Shown: positions 35,626 through 47,516, counted from the stretch's first letter. The stretch: 64,000 nucleotides of DNA from Theocolax elegans (GCA_026168455.1 CM047431.1:57618910-57682909); one strand, 5' to 3'. The notes: a model not told the origin generated them from the sequence alone. Translations and numbers: made by a program.

Positions 35626-35786
35626 CTGTCAATTTTTTTCACACTACCTATTGAGTTCTGAAATTGTATATTAGATTGTACAAATTTGAAATAAGAGTGG
35701 CAAAATTGAAATATCTAATCTTTATCCTCGGAAAGATACTTTCCTCTACACTAATGGGAGGATTCATATGTCATTTATATCTTAAT
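35626..35786. repeat. Diverged dispersed copy of part of block E
   Basis: About 160 bp clearly similar to 22395-22560 and 25975-26145, but with many substitutions. This contrasts with the near-identity of the tandem blocks. It indicates that this part of block E belongs to an older dispersed repeat family. Confidence 0.75.
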
Positions 35787-36853
35787 GTAATTTTATATTT
35801 GTAATTTTATATATTGTCAAATTACATTACGATATTATGTTGCGAACCTTAATGTTGAGAGCAGTATTGCAACATGAATACGATAAAAAAAGGAAAATAT
35901 CGGTCTTGTCTCGTTTATTATGCATATAAATAAAGAGGGAGAGGAGAAGAAGGAAGTAGGTGGAGTAAAAGCCAGACTTTGTTAGGAAAGACATGCGCCA
36001 ATGCCAAAGAGGTGTATCAACGAGGCTCTCTCTCTCTCTCTCTCTGCGTTATTCCAAGTGGTTCATCTAAACGTCGAGTCAGACGCGCAAGAAGTTTCCG
36101 ACGTCGGAGAAGTTGGCTGCTGCTCCCTTTCTCTCTCTCCCTTTTTTATGTACGTACGGGTTTGTTCATTGGTTATACAGTTTTTTAACTAATTTCTCGT
36201 TAACTATCCGAGAAACTTTGTGTGGCTTTCAACCTTGAAATTATTATTAGTTTTGTCTTACGTCTCGAACGTTCTCTGAAAAAATTACGATTATACTCTT
36301 TGATGTTTCATTGATCAACCTCATTGTATTCTCCGTATACTATTAATGTTTTGGCTAACTTCGTGCATATTTATTTATACTCTTGCATGTGAATCAAAAT
36401 TCAATATCGAATTCAATAGCCCTCAATAATTCGTAAAAAATTTTCTTTTTATAAGTGTAACTTTCATCTTTGATATTTCAGGAGCCCCTCGATATATTTG
36501 AAAAAATCCAACGGCACTTGAAGGATTAAATCAAAAACTATCTTTTCATATGCTGTGGAATATATTTTTATTTATTTATTTAATTTATCAATTATTTCAC
36601 TTTCAAATATCTTTTAATTTTTACGAATTTTTTACTTTAAAAAAATTAGCTGTACTTTTAAAAAATAGAAGAAACTTAAAAATTCCAACGCCAATGAAAA
36701 GTAGAGAAAATAATAAATTAATCTTTATATAAAGAGTCCACCACAATTATAATACTATTATTTGTACGGTTAAAATTCATGTGATGGCAGAAGAGAAAGA
36801 TATTTAAACGTGAAATAATTGAGCTAAATAAAATAAAATATATTTCGCAATAT

Positions 36854-38026
36854 ATGAAAAGTTTTTTATATAATCTTTCAAATGCCGTTAAATTTTTTCT
36901 AATATATCGAGGCGCTTTTGAAATATCAAAGATTGAACTTACACTTATAAAAAGAAAATTGTTTACGAATTTTCGAGCGCTACTGCACATATTTAAGAAA
37001 GCAAACTATAAGTATAGTAGCCAGTACATAAACAGTTTTAAATACATATATAAATATACAAAATACGAAAAACTGAAGCTTCAAAATGTCAAAGGTAATA
37101 TCCAACCAGATGATGATGATGAGAGCGTACAAAACTGCACTTTGGATGCGTCTGACTCTGCATATTCGTCAAGATCGAGTACTCCCATGCCTGTTTTGGT
37201 TACTGTTGATTCTAATCATCCGTCATTGGTGGCTCTTAACTCTCTTGAACTTCAAAAGTCAGCAGCACAATTAATAAGCTCGTCTATTTCTGAAATATTG
37301 AAGGATGTTCTCTCTGAAACGAACAAGTCCTTACGTTCCATTCAAAATAGCCTTTCGACACTGGAGAATAATCTAGTCTCAAATTCAAATGAAATTAGTG
37401 AATTAAATGTAAAATTTTCTGACTTATCTGATAGAGTGGAGAGACTGGAAATTGCTTCAACTAGTCAACAGGATAGTGGAGATGGGACAGTTGGTGATGT
37501 ATTTGTGCATCGTCAGGAGGATCTTGTTGCTGAGGTCCAGGAACGCATTTATCGTTCAAATAATATTATTTTGTATAATGTTCCTGTAAATCCTGGGGGT
37601 AATGACCTTGATACAGTCTCAGGTTTACTTAGTCAGATAAAAGGATTGTCGATTACTGGTTTATCGGTGCGAAGATTGGGCTCATCGAGTGACTCCAAAT
37701 TTGCTCCACTACTTATTAGATTGGGCTCTCCTAATGATGCAACTTTGGTAGTTTCTAATTATAAGATTTTTAATAATGGTATTTATGTATCCAGGGATCA
37801 CACAAAAACCCAGCGTGAGTCATTTAAGAAGTTGAAAGAAGAAGTTAATCAATATAATGTTAATCACCCTGATGACTTAAAATCTGTTAGATATGTAAAA
37901 AATATACCAACTATTGTTGATTATAAGGGCAAAAACAAAAAGCTGAACAACAATTTACAGCGTGCATCGTCTTCCAAAGTCTCTCCAAAAAACGGGAAAA
38001 ACAATCAAGCTACAGAAGACGTGTAA
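36854..38026 (+). CDS. LINE ORF1 protein (coiled coil, RRM-like)
   Basis: An open frame of 390 codons from the first ATG. The first ~78 residues are lysine/tyrosine/isoleucine-rich and look like translated AT-rich flank, so the true product probably starts near 37083 or is 5' truncated. Residues ~85-115 are acidic and serine-rich. Residues ~150-205 have heptad leucines and fit a coiled coil. Residues ~230-345 resemble the RRM-like domain of LINE ORF1 proteins (N-N-I-I-L-Y-N-V-P, later R-D-H-T-K-T-Q-R). The C-terminus is lysine/asparagine-rich. Such proteins bind the element's RNA and form the retrotransposition particle. The stop TAA at 38024-38026 overlaps the ORF2 frame by one base. Confidence 0.75.
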   Translation: MKSFLYNLSNAVKFFLIYRGAFEISKIELTLIKRKLFTNFRALLHIFKKANYKYSSQYINSFKYIYKYTKYEKLKLQNVKGNIQPDDDDESVQNCTLDASDSAYSSRSSTPMPVLVTVDSNHPSLVALNSLELQKSAAQLISSSISEILKDVLSETNKSLRSIQNSLSTLENNLVSNSNEISELNVKFSDLSDRVERLEIASTSQQDSGDGTVGDVFVHRQEDLVAEVQERIYRSNNIILYNVPVNPGGNDLDTVSGLLSQIKGLSITGLSVRRLGSSSDSKFAPLLIRLGSPNDATLVVSNYKIFNNGIYVSRDHTKTQRESFKKLKEEVNQYNVNHPDDLKSVRYVKNIPTIVDYKGKNKKLNNNLQRASSSKVSPKNGKNNQATEDV

Positions 38027-41000
38027 TAAGTTTTTATTATGCTAATGCCCGATCGTTGGTCAATAAGATGACATCTCTATGTAATAATCTAACACTGATG
38101 TCGGTTTTACCAGATTGCCTGGTTATCACGGAATCATGGTTAAATCAGGATATCAAATCATCTGAGTTGCAACTTTTTAATTATAGTATTTTTAGATGTG
38201 ATAGAAGCTCGTTAAATAGTGGTGTTTCACGAGGAGGAGGAGTTTTATTGGCTATAAGAAGTGATATTGAAGCTATTCGTCTTCACTTTACTCTCAAGTT
38301 TGAACAGGTGTTTATTAAAATACCAAAATTAAAACTTATTGTTGGGGTGGTTTATCTTGCACCAAATTCGAGTTCGGATCTTTTTGTGGATTGTTGTAAC
38401 TCCATTGCCTCTATTATGGATTCTAACAGTAATTGTGAATTGATGCTGTTTGGTGACTTTAACCTGCCGAATATTACATGGTCGTCGGACCCTTTGTCGG
38501 TTTATTTCACTGATTATGTATGTCCCAATAACAGGAAAAGTGCTGAAATTCTCTGTTCTTACATGGCTGAGTATGGCGTGTGCCAACTATATCCATCGCA
38601 CATCAATAAGACATATACATTGGATCTCTTATTCGCCTCTTCAAAGTTAGTTACGATGGTCGAACTTGTTGATCAGTTAATTCCAACTGATAGTCATCAT
38701 ATACCAGCAATGTTTAACTTTCAATGTGACAGTGATTATAGCTTTTCTCCACGTACAACTTATCTGGATTACACTAATGGTGATTATGTATCATTGAACT
38801 CGGATTTATCTGCATTGAATTGGAATGTTATATTTGATCATGATGATCTGAATGTGATTTTGGAAAGACTTTATGATGTTTTGAACTCTCTTATTACGAA
38901 ATACATTCCTAAAAAGGTACTAGTGATTGATGTGTTTCCAAAGTGGTATAATTCCTGTCTGAAGAGGTTGGTAAAGGAGAAGAAGTTTTTCCATAAACTG
39001 TGGAAGCGTACAGGATTATTGGAACATTACATTGAATTTAAATATTTGCGTGCGAAATGTGTACGAATGTCGAGATTGCTGTATTCCGATTATATCTCGT
39101 CCCTTCAATTAAGGGTAAACAATAATGTTAAAAGTTTTTGGTCATTTATAAAAGACCTTAATAGAGGGGACAGAATACCACAGAAAATGTTCTTTAAGGA
39201 TAGTAATGCGGTAAATGAGTCGGAGTCTGTTGATTTATTGGCTTCTTATTTTGGCTCGGTATATGATGGTGCCTCATTGCCTAACTTTCAAATTGACAAT
39301 ACTAATAGTGATAACTTGAATGTACTTGAGTCGTTTATTATTGATAGGGAATTATTATGTTCTACATTTAATAAGTTCAAGGTTTCGATGAGTTATGGTC
39401 CGGATGGGATACCATCTTATGTGCTACATAAATGTTGGTCTGTATTAGTTGATCCTCTATTAATACTTTTCAATAAATCACTTCAACTTGGTTATTTTCC
39501 AAGTAAATGGAAGGTATCGTATATACATCCCATATTAAAGCAGGGTGATAGGCATAATGTAGAAAATTATAGGCCTATTTCTATTATAAGTACGTTGCCT
39601 AAACTTTTTGATGCGGTCCTTGCTAACATTGTAGCTGATTTTATCGTGAACAAAATATCGTCTGCACAGCATGGTTTTGTAAGGGGTAGGTCAACTTTAA
39701 CCAACTTACTCTCTTTTTCAGATTTTGTGTCCGCCTCTCTGGAGAGCTCTGTGCAGGTTGATGCAATTTACACCGATTTCTCTAAGGCGTTTGACACAGT
39801 CAATCATAATAGACTTCTTGATAAAATCTTTAATTTTGGTATTGTTGGTCTGGCCCATTCGCTGATTAAATCTTACTTAATAGATAGATCTCAGATTGTG
39901 AGACTGGGTAATGTATATTCGCGATCAGTGCGTGTTACGTCGGGGGTACCGCAGGGTTCCCATCTTGGACCCATTCTTTTCATTGTATTTATAAATGATA
40001 TTGTTAATTATATTCAACATTCTAAAGTATTAATCTACGCAGACGATGTTAAGATTTATAGACAGATTAGTGATGTCAATGACTCCGTACTATTGCAGAG
40101 TGATGTGCAGAATTTAGCATTGTGGTCGTTAGAGAACGGTTTGAATTTAAATGTAAAAAAATGCTCAGTTATTTCGTTTTCAAGAAGTAAAAATCCGTTA
40201 TCTTTCGATTATCTTGTTAAAGATATGTCTTTGATGAGACAAGTGGTAATAAGAGATCTGGGTATTTTATTTGATAGTCATTTGACTTTTAATTTTCATA
40301 TAGATTACGTATTATCTAAATCATTTAAATCACTTGGTTTTTTAAAACGCTCAACTAGAGACTTTACTTCCACTCCAACAATTCTATATTTATATAAAAC
40401 ACTTGTCTTGCCTCATTTGCTGTACTGCTCTCAAGTATGGTCCCCGTACACAAGGGAAAACTGTCAAAGACTTGAATCTGTTCAGCATAAATTTTTAAGA
40501 TATATTAGTTTTAAGAGTGGTAATCCGATGTCATTTGATAATCATGACTATGTACCTATTGCCGAAAATTTATCTCTTCCAACTATCGCTTCATTGCATA
40601 ATTACAATCTAGCCCTTTTTGCATATAAGTTACTTAACGAAATGATAAATTGTGAAAATTTGTTAACTCTTATTACGTATAGGGATCTACCGTATTCATT
40701 AAGAAATCAGCGTTTATTATTTGAATTTAAGACTTTAAGAAATTACACGTTCAACTCACCTATTTTTCGTTTACGTAGACTATGGAATTCGATTCCATCT
40801 AATATTATTAATTTGCCTATGGGTCAATTTAAGAAGTCAGTAAAGTCACTTTTTGCGACTTTTCATTGAGCATGTTAGTATATTAAGTATTTACTTTAAG
40901 TTGAATTTATGTATTTCTTTTCTTTTCATTTATATTTTGCTATTGAGAGCGCTTATCTATCGATATGTTCGATTTATTTTATAATTTAATTATATATGTA

Positions 41001-41059
41001 TAAGGGCTTAATTAGCCCGTTTATCTTTTGAAATAAATAAATAAATAAATAAATAAAAT
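37083..41059 (+). mobile_element. Near-intact non-LTR retrotransposon (CR1/jockey-like)
   Basis: A LINE-type element with two long ORFs, a 3' untranslated part of about 160 bp, a GGGCTTAATTAGCCC hairpin near 41003-41017 and a 3' tail of AAAT repeats (41031-41055). It has no long terminal repeats. The 5' boundary is a guess: sequence before about 37080 is AT-rich and looks like host DNA, and AAAATGT occurs at both 37083 and the 3' end, which could be a short target duplication. Endonuclease plus RT without RNase H, and an RRM-like ORF1, fit the CR1/jockey group. The exact clade is not assigned. Confidence 0.85.
38026..40869 (+). CDS. LINE ORF2: endonuclease-reverse transcriptase
   Basis: An open frame of about 947 codons, uninterrupted. 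The N-terminal APE-type endonuclease shows N-A-R-S-L, T-E-S-W-L, G-D-F-N-L-P and D-S-H-H at expected positions. The central reverse transcriptase has Y-G-P-D-G-I-P, A-Q-H-G-F-V-R-G-R-S-T, Y-T-D-F-S-K-A-F-D, S-G-V-P-Q-G-S-H-L-G-P and the catalytic Y-A-D-D. A C-terminal region follows, and there is no RNase H. The enzyme nicks target DNA and copies the element RNA there. The start is odd: the first ATG (38068) lies after the conserved N-A-R-S-L. The frame is open back to 37927, and at the ORF1 stop the sequence is TAATA, where many LINEs have TAATG. The start codon may have mutated to ATA, or ORF2 may use a non-AUG start or a frameshift. Confidence 0.92.
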   Translation: MSFYYANARSLVNKMTSLCNNLTLMSVLPDCLVITESWLNQDIKSSELQLFNYSIFRCDRSSLNSGVSRGGGVLLAIRSDIEAIRLHFTLKFEQVFIKIPKLKLIVGVVYLAPNSSSDLFVDCCNSIASIMDSNSNCELMLFGDFNLPNITWSSDPLSVYFTDYVCPNNRKSAEILCSYMAEYGVCQLYPSHINKTYTLDLLFASSKLVTMVELVDQLIPTDSHHIPAMFNFQCDSDYSFSPRTTYLDYTNGDYVSLNSDLSALNWNVIFDHDDLNVILERLYDVLNSLITKYIPKKVLVIDVFPKWYNSCLKRLVKEKKFFHKLWKRTGLLEHYIEFKYLRAKCVRMSRLLYSDYISSLQLRVNNNVKSFWSFIKDLNRGDRIPQKMFFKDSNAVNESESVDLLASYFGSVYDGASLPNFQIDNTNSDNLNVLESFIIDRELLCSTFNKFKVSMSYGPDGIPSYVLHKCWSVLVDPLLILFNKSLQLGYFPSKWKVSYIHPILKQGDRHNVENYRPISIISTLPKLFDAVLANIVADFIVNKISSAQHGFVRGRSTLTNLLSFSDFVSASLESSVQVDAIYTDFSKAFDTVNHNRLLDKIFNFGIVGLAHSLIKSYLIDRSQIVRLGNVYSRSVRVTSGVPQGSHLGPILFIVFINDIVNYIQHSKVLIYADDVKIYRQISDVNDSVLLQSDVQNLALWSLENGLNLNVKKCSVISFSRSKNPLSFDYLVKDMSLMRQVVIRDLGILFDSHLTFNFHIDYVLSKSFKSLGFLKRSTRDFTSTPTILYLYKTLVLPHLLYCSQVWSPYTRENCQRLESVQHKFLRYISFKSGNPMSFDNHDYVPIAENLSLPTIASLHNYNLALFAYKLLNEMINCENLLTLITYRDLPYSLRNQRLLFEFKTLRNYTFNSPIFRLRRLWNSIPSNIINLPMGQFKKSVKSLFATFH

Positions 41060-41524
41060 GTTAAGTATTTAAAAAATGGAAAATTAGCTTATTATGTTAA
41101 CGCATACACGTCTATAAAATGAGTGTTGGTATAACTGCTTGTATAGCTATTATTGCGATATCTATAGTATTTAATATAAATATAATAAAATATAATTTAA
41201 TAAATTTTAGAAATAACTTTCAGTGTTTTGTGTATACTTTATTATATTTAGTGACCATTAGAGTCTTGTCGCGTTTTGTCAAAAGATTCAGTGATGACCA
41301 GCTCTTTTTCTCTCTCCGTGTCAAGCTACTAATTGTCATTTATATAGAACCGCGCTTTATCTTAACTTAGTATTTATGTAAATCTAGAAAAGTGTATAAA
41401 TAGATAAGGAACGATTGTGCCGAATTTTAAAAGGTAAAACTGCACGGAAAAAAGTGTTCTAGTAAAAATGACAATGTTGCGGTTCCATACTCAATTTTTG
41501 ATGATTAATTAATAAAAAAGTAGA

Positions 41525-41790
41525 ACAGTATGTGAAAAAATAAGAGAAGAGCTGCGCCTTCGTTTATTGACAATCTAACTCTGTGCTGGATTTTAGATGA
41601 AAATATAATTGCGTTTTCGAGAAAAGTCTTACCAAAAATATCAAATATTTTCACCCCGTTGAGGTTAGGTTCAGATTTTTGGTAAGACTTTTCTCAAAAA
41701 CGCAATATAATTTTAATCTGAAATTCAGCACACAGTTAGATTATTAATAAACGAAGGCGCCTCTTCTCTTATTTTTTCACATACTATTTT
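41525..41790. mobile_element. Fold-back MITE
   Basis: The arms begin AGTATGTGAAAAAATAAGAG and pair with CTCTTATTTTTTCACATACT at the right end. Further pairings follow (GCGCCTTCGTTTATT; GCGTTTT with AAAACGC; AAAGTCTTACCAAAAAT). The centre lies near 41650. It has no coding capacity and no clear target duplication. Confidence 0.8.
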
Positions 41791-41876
41791 ATTCACAAAT
41801 TTATTACTGATAATCACGATTGCCGATAAGGTAGGGAGGATAAATATTGACTATGACACCCCGTTAAAAGAGAGAC

Positions 41877-42002
41877 AGACTTGACAAATGGCAAAAATTA
41901 CTATTTTGTTATAGTAAAATTTACGAGACTTATAGTAAATACTAATAAATATATAGTAAATTTAGCTATAATAAACAGTAATTTTTGTCATTTGTCAAGT
42001 CT
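41877..42002. mobile_element. Short fold-back MITE
   Basis: AGACTTGACAAATG at 41877-41890 is the exact reverse complement of CATTTGTCAAGTCT at 41989-42002, and pairing continues with AAAAATTACT/AGTAATTTTT. The 126-bp length and AT-rich centre fit a miniature inverted-repeat element. Confidence 0.75.
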
Positions 42003-44089
42003 GGTACTCCATTACTGAACAGCATTATTATTTTTACTAAAACATTTTTTCTCCATGATGTGTGTACGATAAATACATTTGCGATTCAGCTGGTTAAATT
42101 TATCGGTAATAAATAGAATTTAATGTAATTATTTTGTTTTACTAACACGGGGAGACTGTTAACAAAAATGTATCGTGATATTAGGTTAACCTATTATACG
42201 TAACAGTAAAGTGTACTAATGAAATCGTAAAAATTTTGACCGATCGATCACGATACCTTTTCTCGGTAATTTACATAATTTTTCTTTATATAAGAAAATT
42301 AATTCTCACCTCGCATGAAAGAATATAGCCCTCGTTTCGTTGGTGCTTGATCTATACTAAGAGTGAAAAGTAGTATCTGAAGCCACCTCTTTCTTCTCGG
42401 AAACGCGAAATCAAATTTTTTTCGACACTCTTTGTTTCCGTTTGTCGTCGAGTTGCTCAACCGCTACCTTTTTTCACACTCGACATTTCCTTTCTCTTTA
42501 ATTATGTAATTCTTCTGTAATTTCCTAATTAAAATTTCTATTACGCACGCTTACAGGCGAACGGTCAAACTCGCCTCGACGTATTCGGGCGAATGAAGGA
42601 AATAAAGAAATGCTCGAACGTTAAAATTCAACTGATCGTAAGGATCGGTATTCTTCCGTTCCGCCAATTTTTCAATTTTCAGCTGGTTACACGAATTGAA
42701 TTAAGAACACCGTCGAATCGACGACGAAAGTTAGAAAAAAAAGGATAAGGGAGAAATTTCCTCGGAAGGAAGCTCGCTTAAAGTATACGAAGGTGCAGGT
42801 AGATCTCGCGAGCGCCTCTTCGTCGTCGTCTCCGGTCCAATAACAGAGCCCTTTCCCTCGACGGTTCGAATGTATACGTATATACACACCGAGGCAGAGA
42901 GGTTAACTCGGAATTTATCCTCGTCGCGTCTCAGTCATAAATCACGAAGGTTCTCTCGCTCGCGATCTGGCCTCTTCCATCCCCATATTTCTTTATTCCA
43001 CGTTCGCACGCGTCTTTCCGCCACTCGGGTTATAAATCCACTTAGTCGATTCGCGAGACCGGGAGATTCTCAAACTCGACTCTCTTTCTCTTCCTCTTTC
43101 TGCGCTGTTACTCTATTCGTATATACCGTGGTTTATACATAGATGCGTGACACAACCCCGACCGATCGTTAAAACTTAAAGTTCGGTCAGGTATAACGTA
43201 ACCGGAAACTCTGCTTAAACACGTACAACCGTTACGAATCTCCAAATTCGTAAGTAACTATACCCTGCTCTATAAAATTAACTAACATTTTTAATTAACA
43301 TAATACTAATTAGATCATATTAATAGTTGTTCGACCATTTTTAATTGTTTGAGGTTATAGGATTACCTATTTTGTATATAAATAATATATAATGAACACT
43401 CTTCTGTCGATATTTTCAACAATTATCTAATTTATACCCAACAAAGTCCTTTCAATTTATATACTAGAGTAAGAATTATTTACTCCCTAATTTTTATCCA
43501 GTGAAATTGTTTCGTTATTGACAAAACTGAGTTAATTAATATCGAGTCAGAAATTCATTGTAATTAACTTAAATATCTGAAACATTATACATTTTTCATT
43601 TAAAGAATGAAAAATTACCGAATTCGTGAAAAATTATAAGTCAGAAATATAGTGGCTCACTTTTAACGGTAACTTCGAATGATTTTTCATTTTAATGAAT
43701 TTATCGAGTATGAATATAGCTAATAATTAACTCACTTTTAGCGAACATTTGTCGAGTATTCAATAAACATCATTTTAATACCTCAGGATACTTAGTTTTT
43801 TTCAGCTAATTTATACGTAACCATATAAAAAGCAGGAAATTTATTTACATTGAAAAGGTTATTTAGGTGTATTTATTTTCGATTATTTATATATTTTTCT
43901 CGGTTGATGAAAAGAATTGACTATAAATGTCCTCGTGGAACCTAATAAATTAAATACAAAAGGATTTCTATTAGTTTTAATCGATAATATTAAATTATCT
44001 AACTTCCGAATTCAACTGATTAAATAAAATTAATTAATTACTTTATTCATTCGTAATATGAATTGAACGTGCGTTGATCTCTTGAACCA

Positions 44090-44413
44090 AATTTTATTTA
44101 TTTCGTTGACCAAATATTCTATGATTTTATAGTGACGAGCTAGAAATCACCAAAATTAATTGAAATTCCTTACAATTTGTAAAGCAGCTCGTGTTTTTCA
44201 CTTAATAACCGAAAATCCAACCGATTAAATGCGACCGGTTATCGATAGATCGATCTCGGTCGATCGTTCCAAGTTGACCACAAGAATATCGAAACTGATC
44301 TTTGGCATTCGGTCGTCATATTGGTTCAGTAGGTTGGCAATAACCCTGGAGAATACACGAGTATCCACTCGACTGCTCGAGAGTCACTTGGGATTCTACC
44401 TCAAGTTTCCTGC

Positions 44414-44449
<36 letters not shown>

Positions 44450-45730
44450 CTACGTGGATTTTGTACCAATTTATTTGAAATAATTTTCCAAGAATATATA
44501 CATTCCTCACGGTAGACGCAATCGCTTCAGGTTTCGTTATATTTAATTATGTAATGAAAATCACGAAAATATATCTGCATATACATGAAGTGAACATTTT
44601 CTAAAATTCCTTGATAATCGTAACAAAGAATCATTTGAGAGCTGTTCGAAGGATTCATTTGCGCATTGTCCCTTCTTGGTACATCAACGTTCATGAATGC
44701 CAACGTTTCTCTCTGGAATAACGAGGACTAGATGTAATTACAAAATTACAATAAATTGGGTTTATCGAATCAATTTTCGTGGGTGGACATATTCTCTGTA
44801 TAATAATGATTGTCGATATTGTTATTCAATTGAAGATTCCGAAAATTAACTCATTACCTCTATATATAGATATGTTAATTATTCGTTGCCGTTAAAACTG
44901 TAAAGTTAGTTGCAATACCGGTAAAATTGTAACATGATGATGGGCTTATTACTAACTTTCATTAACTTTCTTTTACAAAAGAAACGTTGTTAATATTACA
45001 TATATACATTTTACTCGTTACGTATACAAATTCAAACATTGAAATATAAGGTTAATGTCCTGAAGGTTGAGAAATACGTATCGTTTTTTGTCATCGTAAA
45101 TAATTTTTATTCATCTTTTGTTGGAATATTGAATTATCATACGCCAGAAAAATCAATATATTCTCGAATAGATCGATCAACGGTTCAAATTTTTTTATTA
45201 TTATTAAGCGTATTAGCATACAGGTAGCAGCAATTGACATACAAAAATACGATATTTCTCGTGCTTCGGAAATATCGATTAAATTCTTACATTTGATTCA
45301 AATTTTCATTGAAGTACATAGAATGTTTCGTAAGAATATAGTAATGAATCGATGCTGAGTGCCAATGGTTTTTTTTTATAAAATAAAAAACACTAAGTTT
45401 AGCAGTAATTGACAATCGTATTGCAACTTCGTAGACGTGATACGAATACGTGATTGGTCAGCAGCATCTTGAGACACTGCCTCTACAAAGACAATTCGTA
45501 TGAGATTATAGTAAAAATATAAAGACAATGCACATCATAATAGTAAATAAATATGTACCTTAAACGGCGCATCGCTATTGTAAGTGTATACAAAGTCACA
45601 AGATCATTTTCGTAAATATAGTAATCTGGTAATCAACGTCACATTTACAAGTAGAAAAGACCTTTTCTACAAATGCATACATTTATCTTTGTAACCGAGT
45701 ATCGAAATTGAACAAACGAATCGTCTAAAA
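44090..45730. repeat. Duplicated block J, copy 1 (empty site)
   Basis: About 1.6 kb repeated in pieces at 46434-46620, 46622-47516 and 48467-49190. Near 44996-45010, ATTACATATATACATTTT is uninterrupted. The third segment carries a 950-bp fold-back element exactly there. It ends by joining a truncated fold-back element at 45731. A (GA)n run lies at 44417-44446. There is no gene. Confidence 0.85.
44417..44446. repeat. (GA)n microsatellite
   Basis: A GA dinucleotide run. The copy at 46941-46962 is shorter. Confidence 0.95.
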
Positions 45731-46433
45731 ATAATCTTTAAAATGTATCTACCTGGGTTACAATTCTTAATTTTAAATTCTCGAAGAGATAGAACGCCCG
45801 GAAATATTGAATATCAAAAAAAGGCGACCACGCCACAATCGATTTTGATCTAACACCGCTCAAAAGATCACATTTTTTGAGAGCTTTCGAATGGCGGTGG
45901 TTAGATTATTGGCCAAGACCGCTGTTGTAGGTTATGCCATAAAATACATGAAAATTAGTGATTTTATGAGGTTTATGAGGCATAACTTACACCAGCGGTC
46001 TTGGCCAATAATTTAACCACCGCCATTCGAAAGCTCTCAAAAAATGTGATCTTTTGAGCGGTGTTAGATCAAAATCGATTGTGGCGTGGTCGCCTTTTTT
46101 TGATATTCAATATTTCCGGGCGTTCTATCTCTTCGAGAATTTAAAATTAAGAATTGTAACCCAGGTAGATACATTTTAAAGATTATTTTGAACAAAAGTT
46201 GTTTGTAATGTTATTTCAAAAAAATTAATAGATTTTGAGATAAATGGCTTTAAAAATAGAAAATTTTCTAAATAATTGAAAAATTTCCATTTTTCATGGT
46301 GGAATACTCTTAGGCAAATTATTTTTAACAACTAAAATTTTTTTTCTATCTTCTTGAAGATATTTCCAGCCTGTTCTCAAATTTTGGAGCGATTTAAAAT
46401 TTTCATCGTACCACTTGACGTGAAATAGCCCAT
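45731..46433. mobile_element. Truncated copy of the GGGCTATTTCACG fold-back
   Basis: It lacks the outer ~250 bp of the left arm but has the rest of the left arm, the centre near 45960 and the complete right arm ending GAAATAGCCC. It is followed by the right flank of the insertion site and then, at 46622, by the left flank. That order cannot come from one simple insertion. Confidence 0.85.
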
Positions 46434-47516
46434 ATATACATTTTACTCGTTACGTAAATTCAAACATTGAAATATAAGGTTAATGTCCTGAAGGTTGAGA
46501 AATACGTATCGTTTTTTGTCATCGTAAATAATTTTTATTCATCTTTTGTTGGAATATTGAATTATCATACGCCAGAAAAATCAATATATTCTCGAATAGA
46601 TCGATCAACGGTTCAAATTTTTTTATTTCGTTGACCAAATTCTCTGATTTTATCGAGACGAGCTAGAAATCACCAAAATTAATTGACATTCCTTACAATT
46701 TGTAAAGCAGCTCGTGTTTTTCACTTAATAACCGAAAATCCAAACACGATTAAATGCGACCGGTTATCGATAGATCGATCTCGGTCGATCGTCACAGTTT
46801 GACCAAAGAATATCGAACTGATCTTTGGCATTCGGTCGTCAGATTGGTTCAGTAGGTTGGCAATACCCTTGAGAATACACGAGTATCCACTCGACTGCTC
46901 GAGAGTCACTTGGGATTCTACCTCAAGTTTCCTGCAAGATAGAGAGAGAGAGAGAGAGAGATGATCTACGTGGATTTTGTACCAATTTATTTGAAATAAT
47001 TTTCCAAGAATATATACATTCCTCACGGTAGACGCAATCGCTTCAGGTTTCGTTATATTTAATTATGTAATGAAATCACGAAAATATTCTGCATGTACAT
47101 GAAGTGAACATTTTCTAAAATTCCTTGATAATCGTAACAAAGAATCATTGAGAGCTGTTCGAAGGATTCATTTGCGCATTGTCCTTTCTTGGTACATCAA
47201 CGTTCATGAATGCCAACGTTTCTCTCTGGAATAACGAGGACTAGATGTAATTACAAAATTACAATAAATTGGGTTTATCGAATCAATTTTCGTGGGTGGA
47301 CATATTCTCTGTATAATAATGATTGTCGATATTGTTATTCAATTGAAGATTCCGAAAATTAACTCATTACCTCTATATATAGATATGTTAATTATTCGTT
47401 GCCGTTAAAACTGTAAAGTTAGTTGCAATACCGGTAAAATTGTAACATGATGATGGGCTTATTACTAACTTTCATTAACTTTCTTTTACAAAAGAAACGT
47501 TGTTAATATTACATAT
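46434..47516. repeat. Block J fragments, right flank then left flank
   Basis: 46434-46620 repeats the sequence right of the insertion site (as at 45002-45190). 46622-47516 repeats the sequence left of it (as at 44102-44998). The joint falls in a T-run, where AAATTTTTTTATT is shared by both. Confidence 0.85.

Larger units (their letters stand above)
32806..36850. other. Non-coding stretch with simple repeats
   Basis: No gene was recognised. It holds a (TC)n run at 34527-34560, a (TG)n run at 35467-35495, and a diverged copy of part of block E at about 35626-35786. Open frames around 34752-35462 and 35979-36192 lack domains and have low-complexity composition. A T-rich to AT-rich change precedes the retrotransposon. 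Confidence 0.55.
41060..44089. other. Region after the LINE, two small fold-backs, no gene
   Basis: It contains two adjacent fold-back elements (41525-41790 and 41877-42002) and a GC-richer, CpG-containing part at about 42300-43260. Open frames there (for example 42870-43142) are arginine/serine-rich but show no domain or splice signals I would trust. The rest is AT-rich. Confidence 0.5.

Noticed and set aside
42687..43142. Frames in a GC-richer island on both strands
   Set aside because: Arginine/serine-rich, as expected from CpG-rich DNA. No domain or clear splice signals; kept only as a possible regulatory island.
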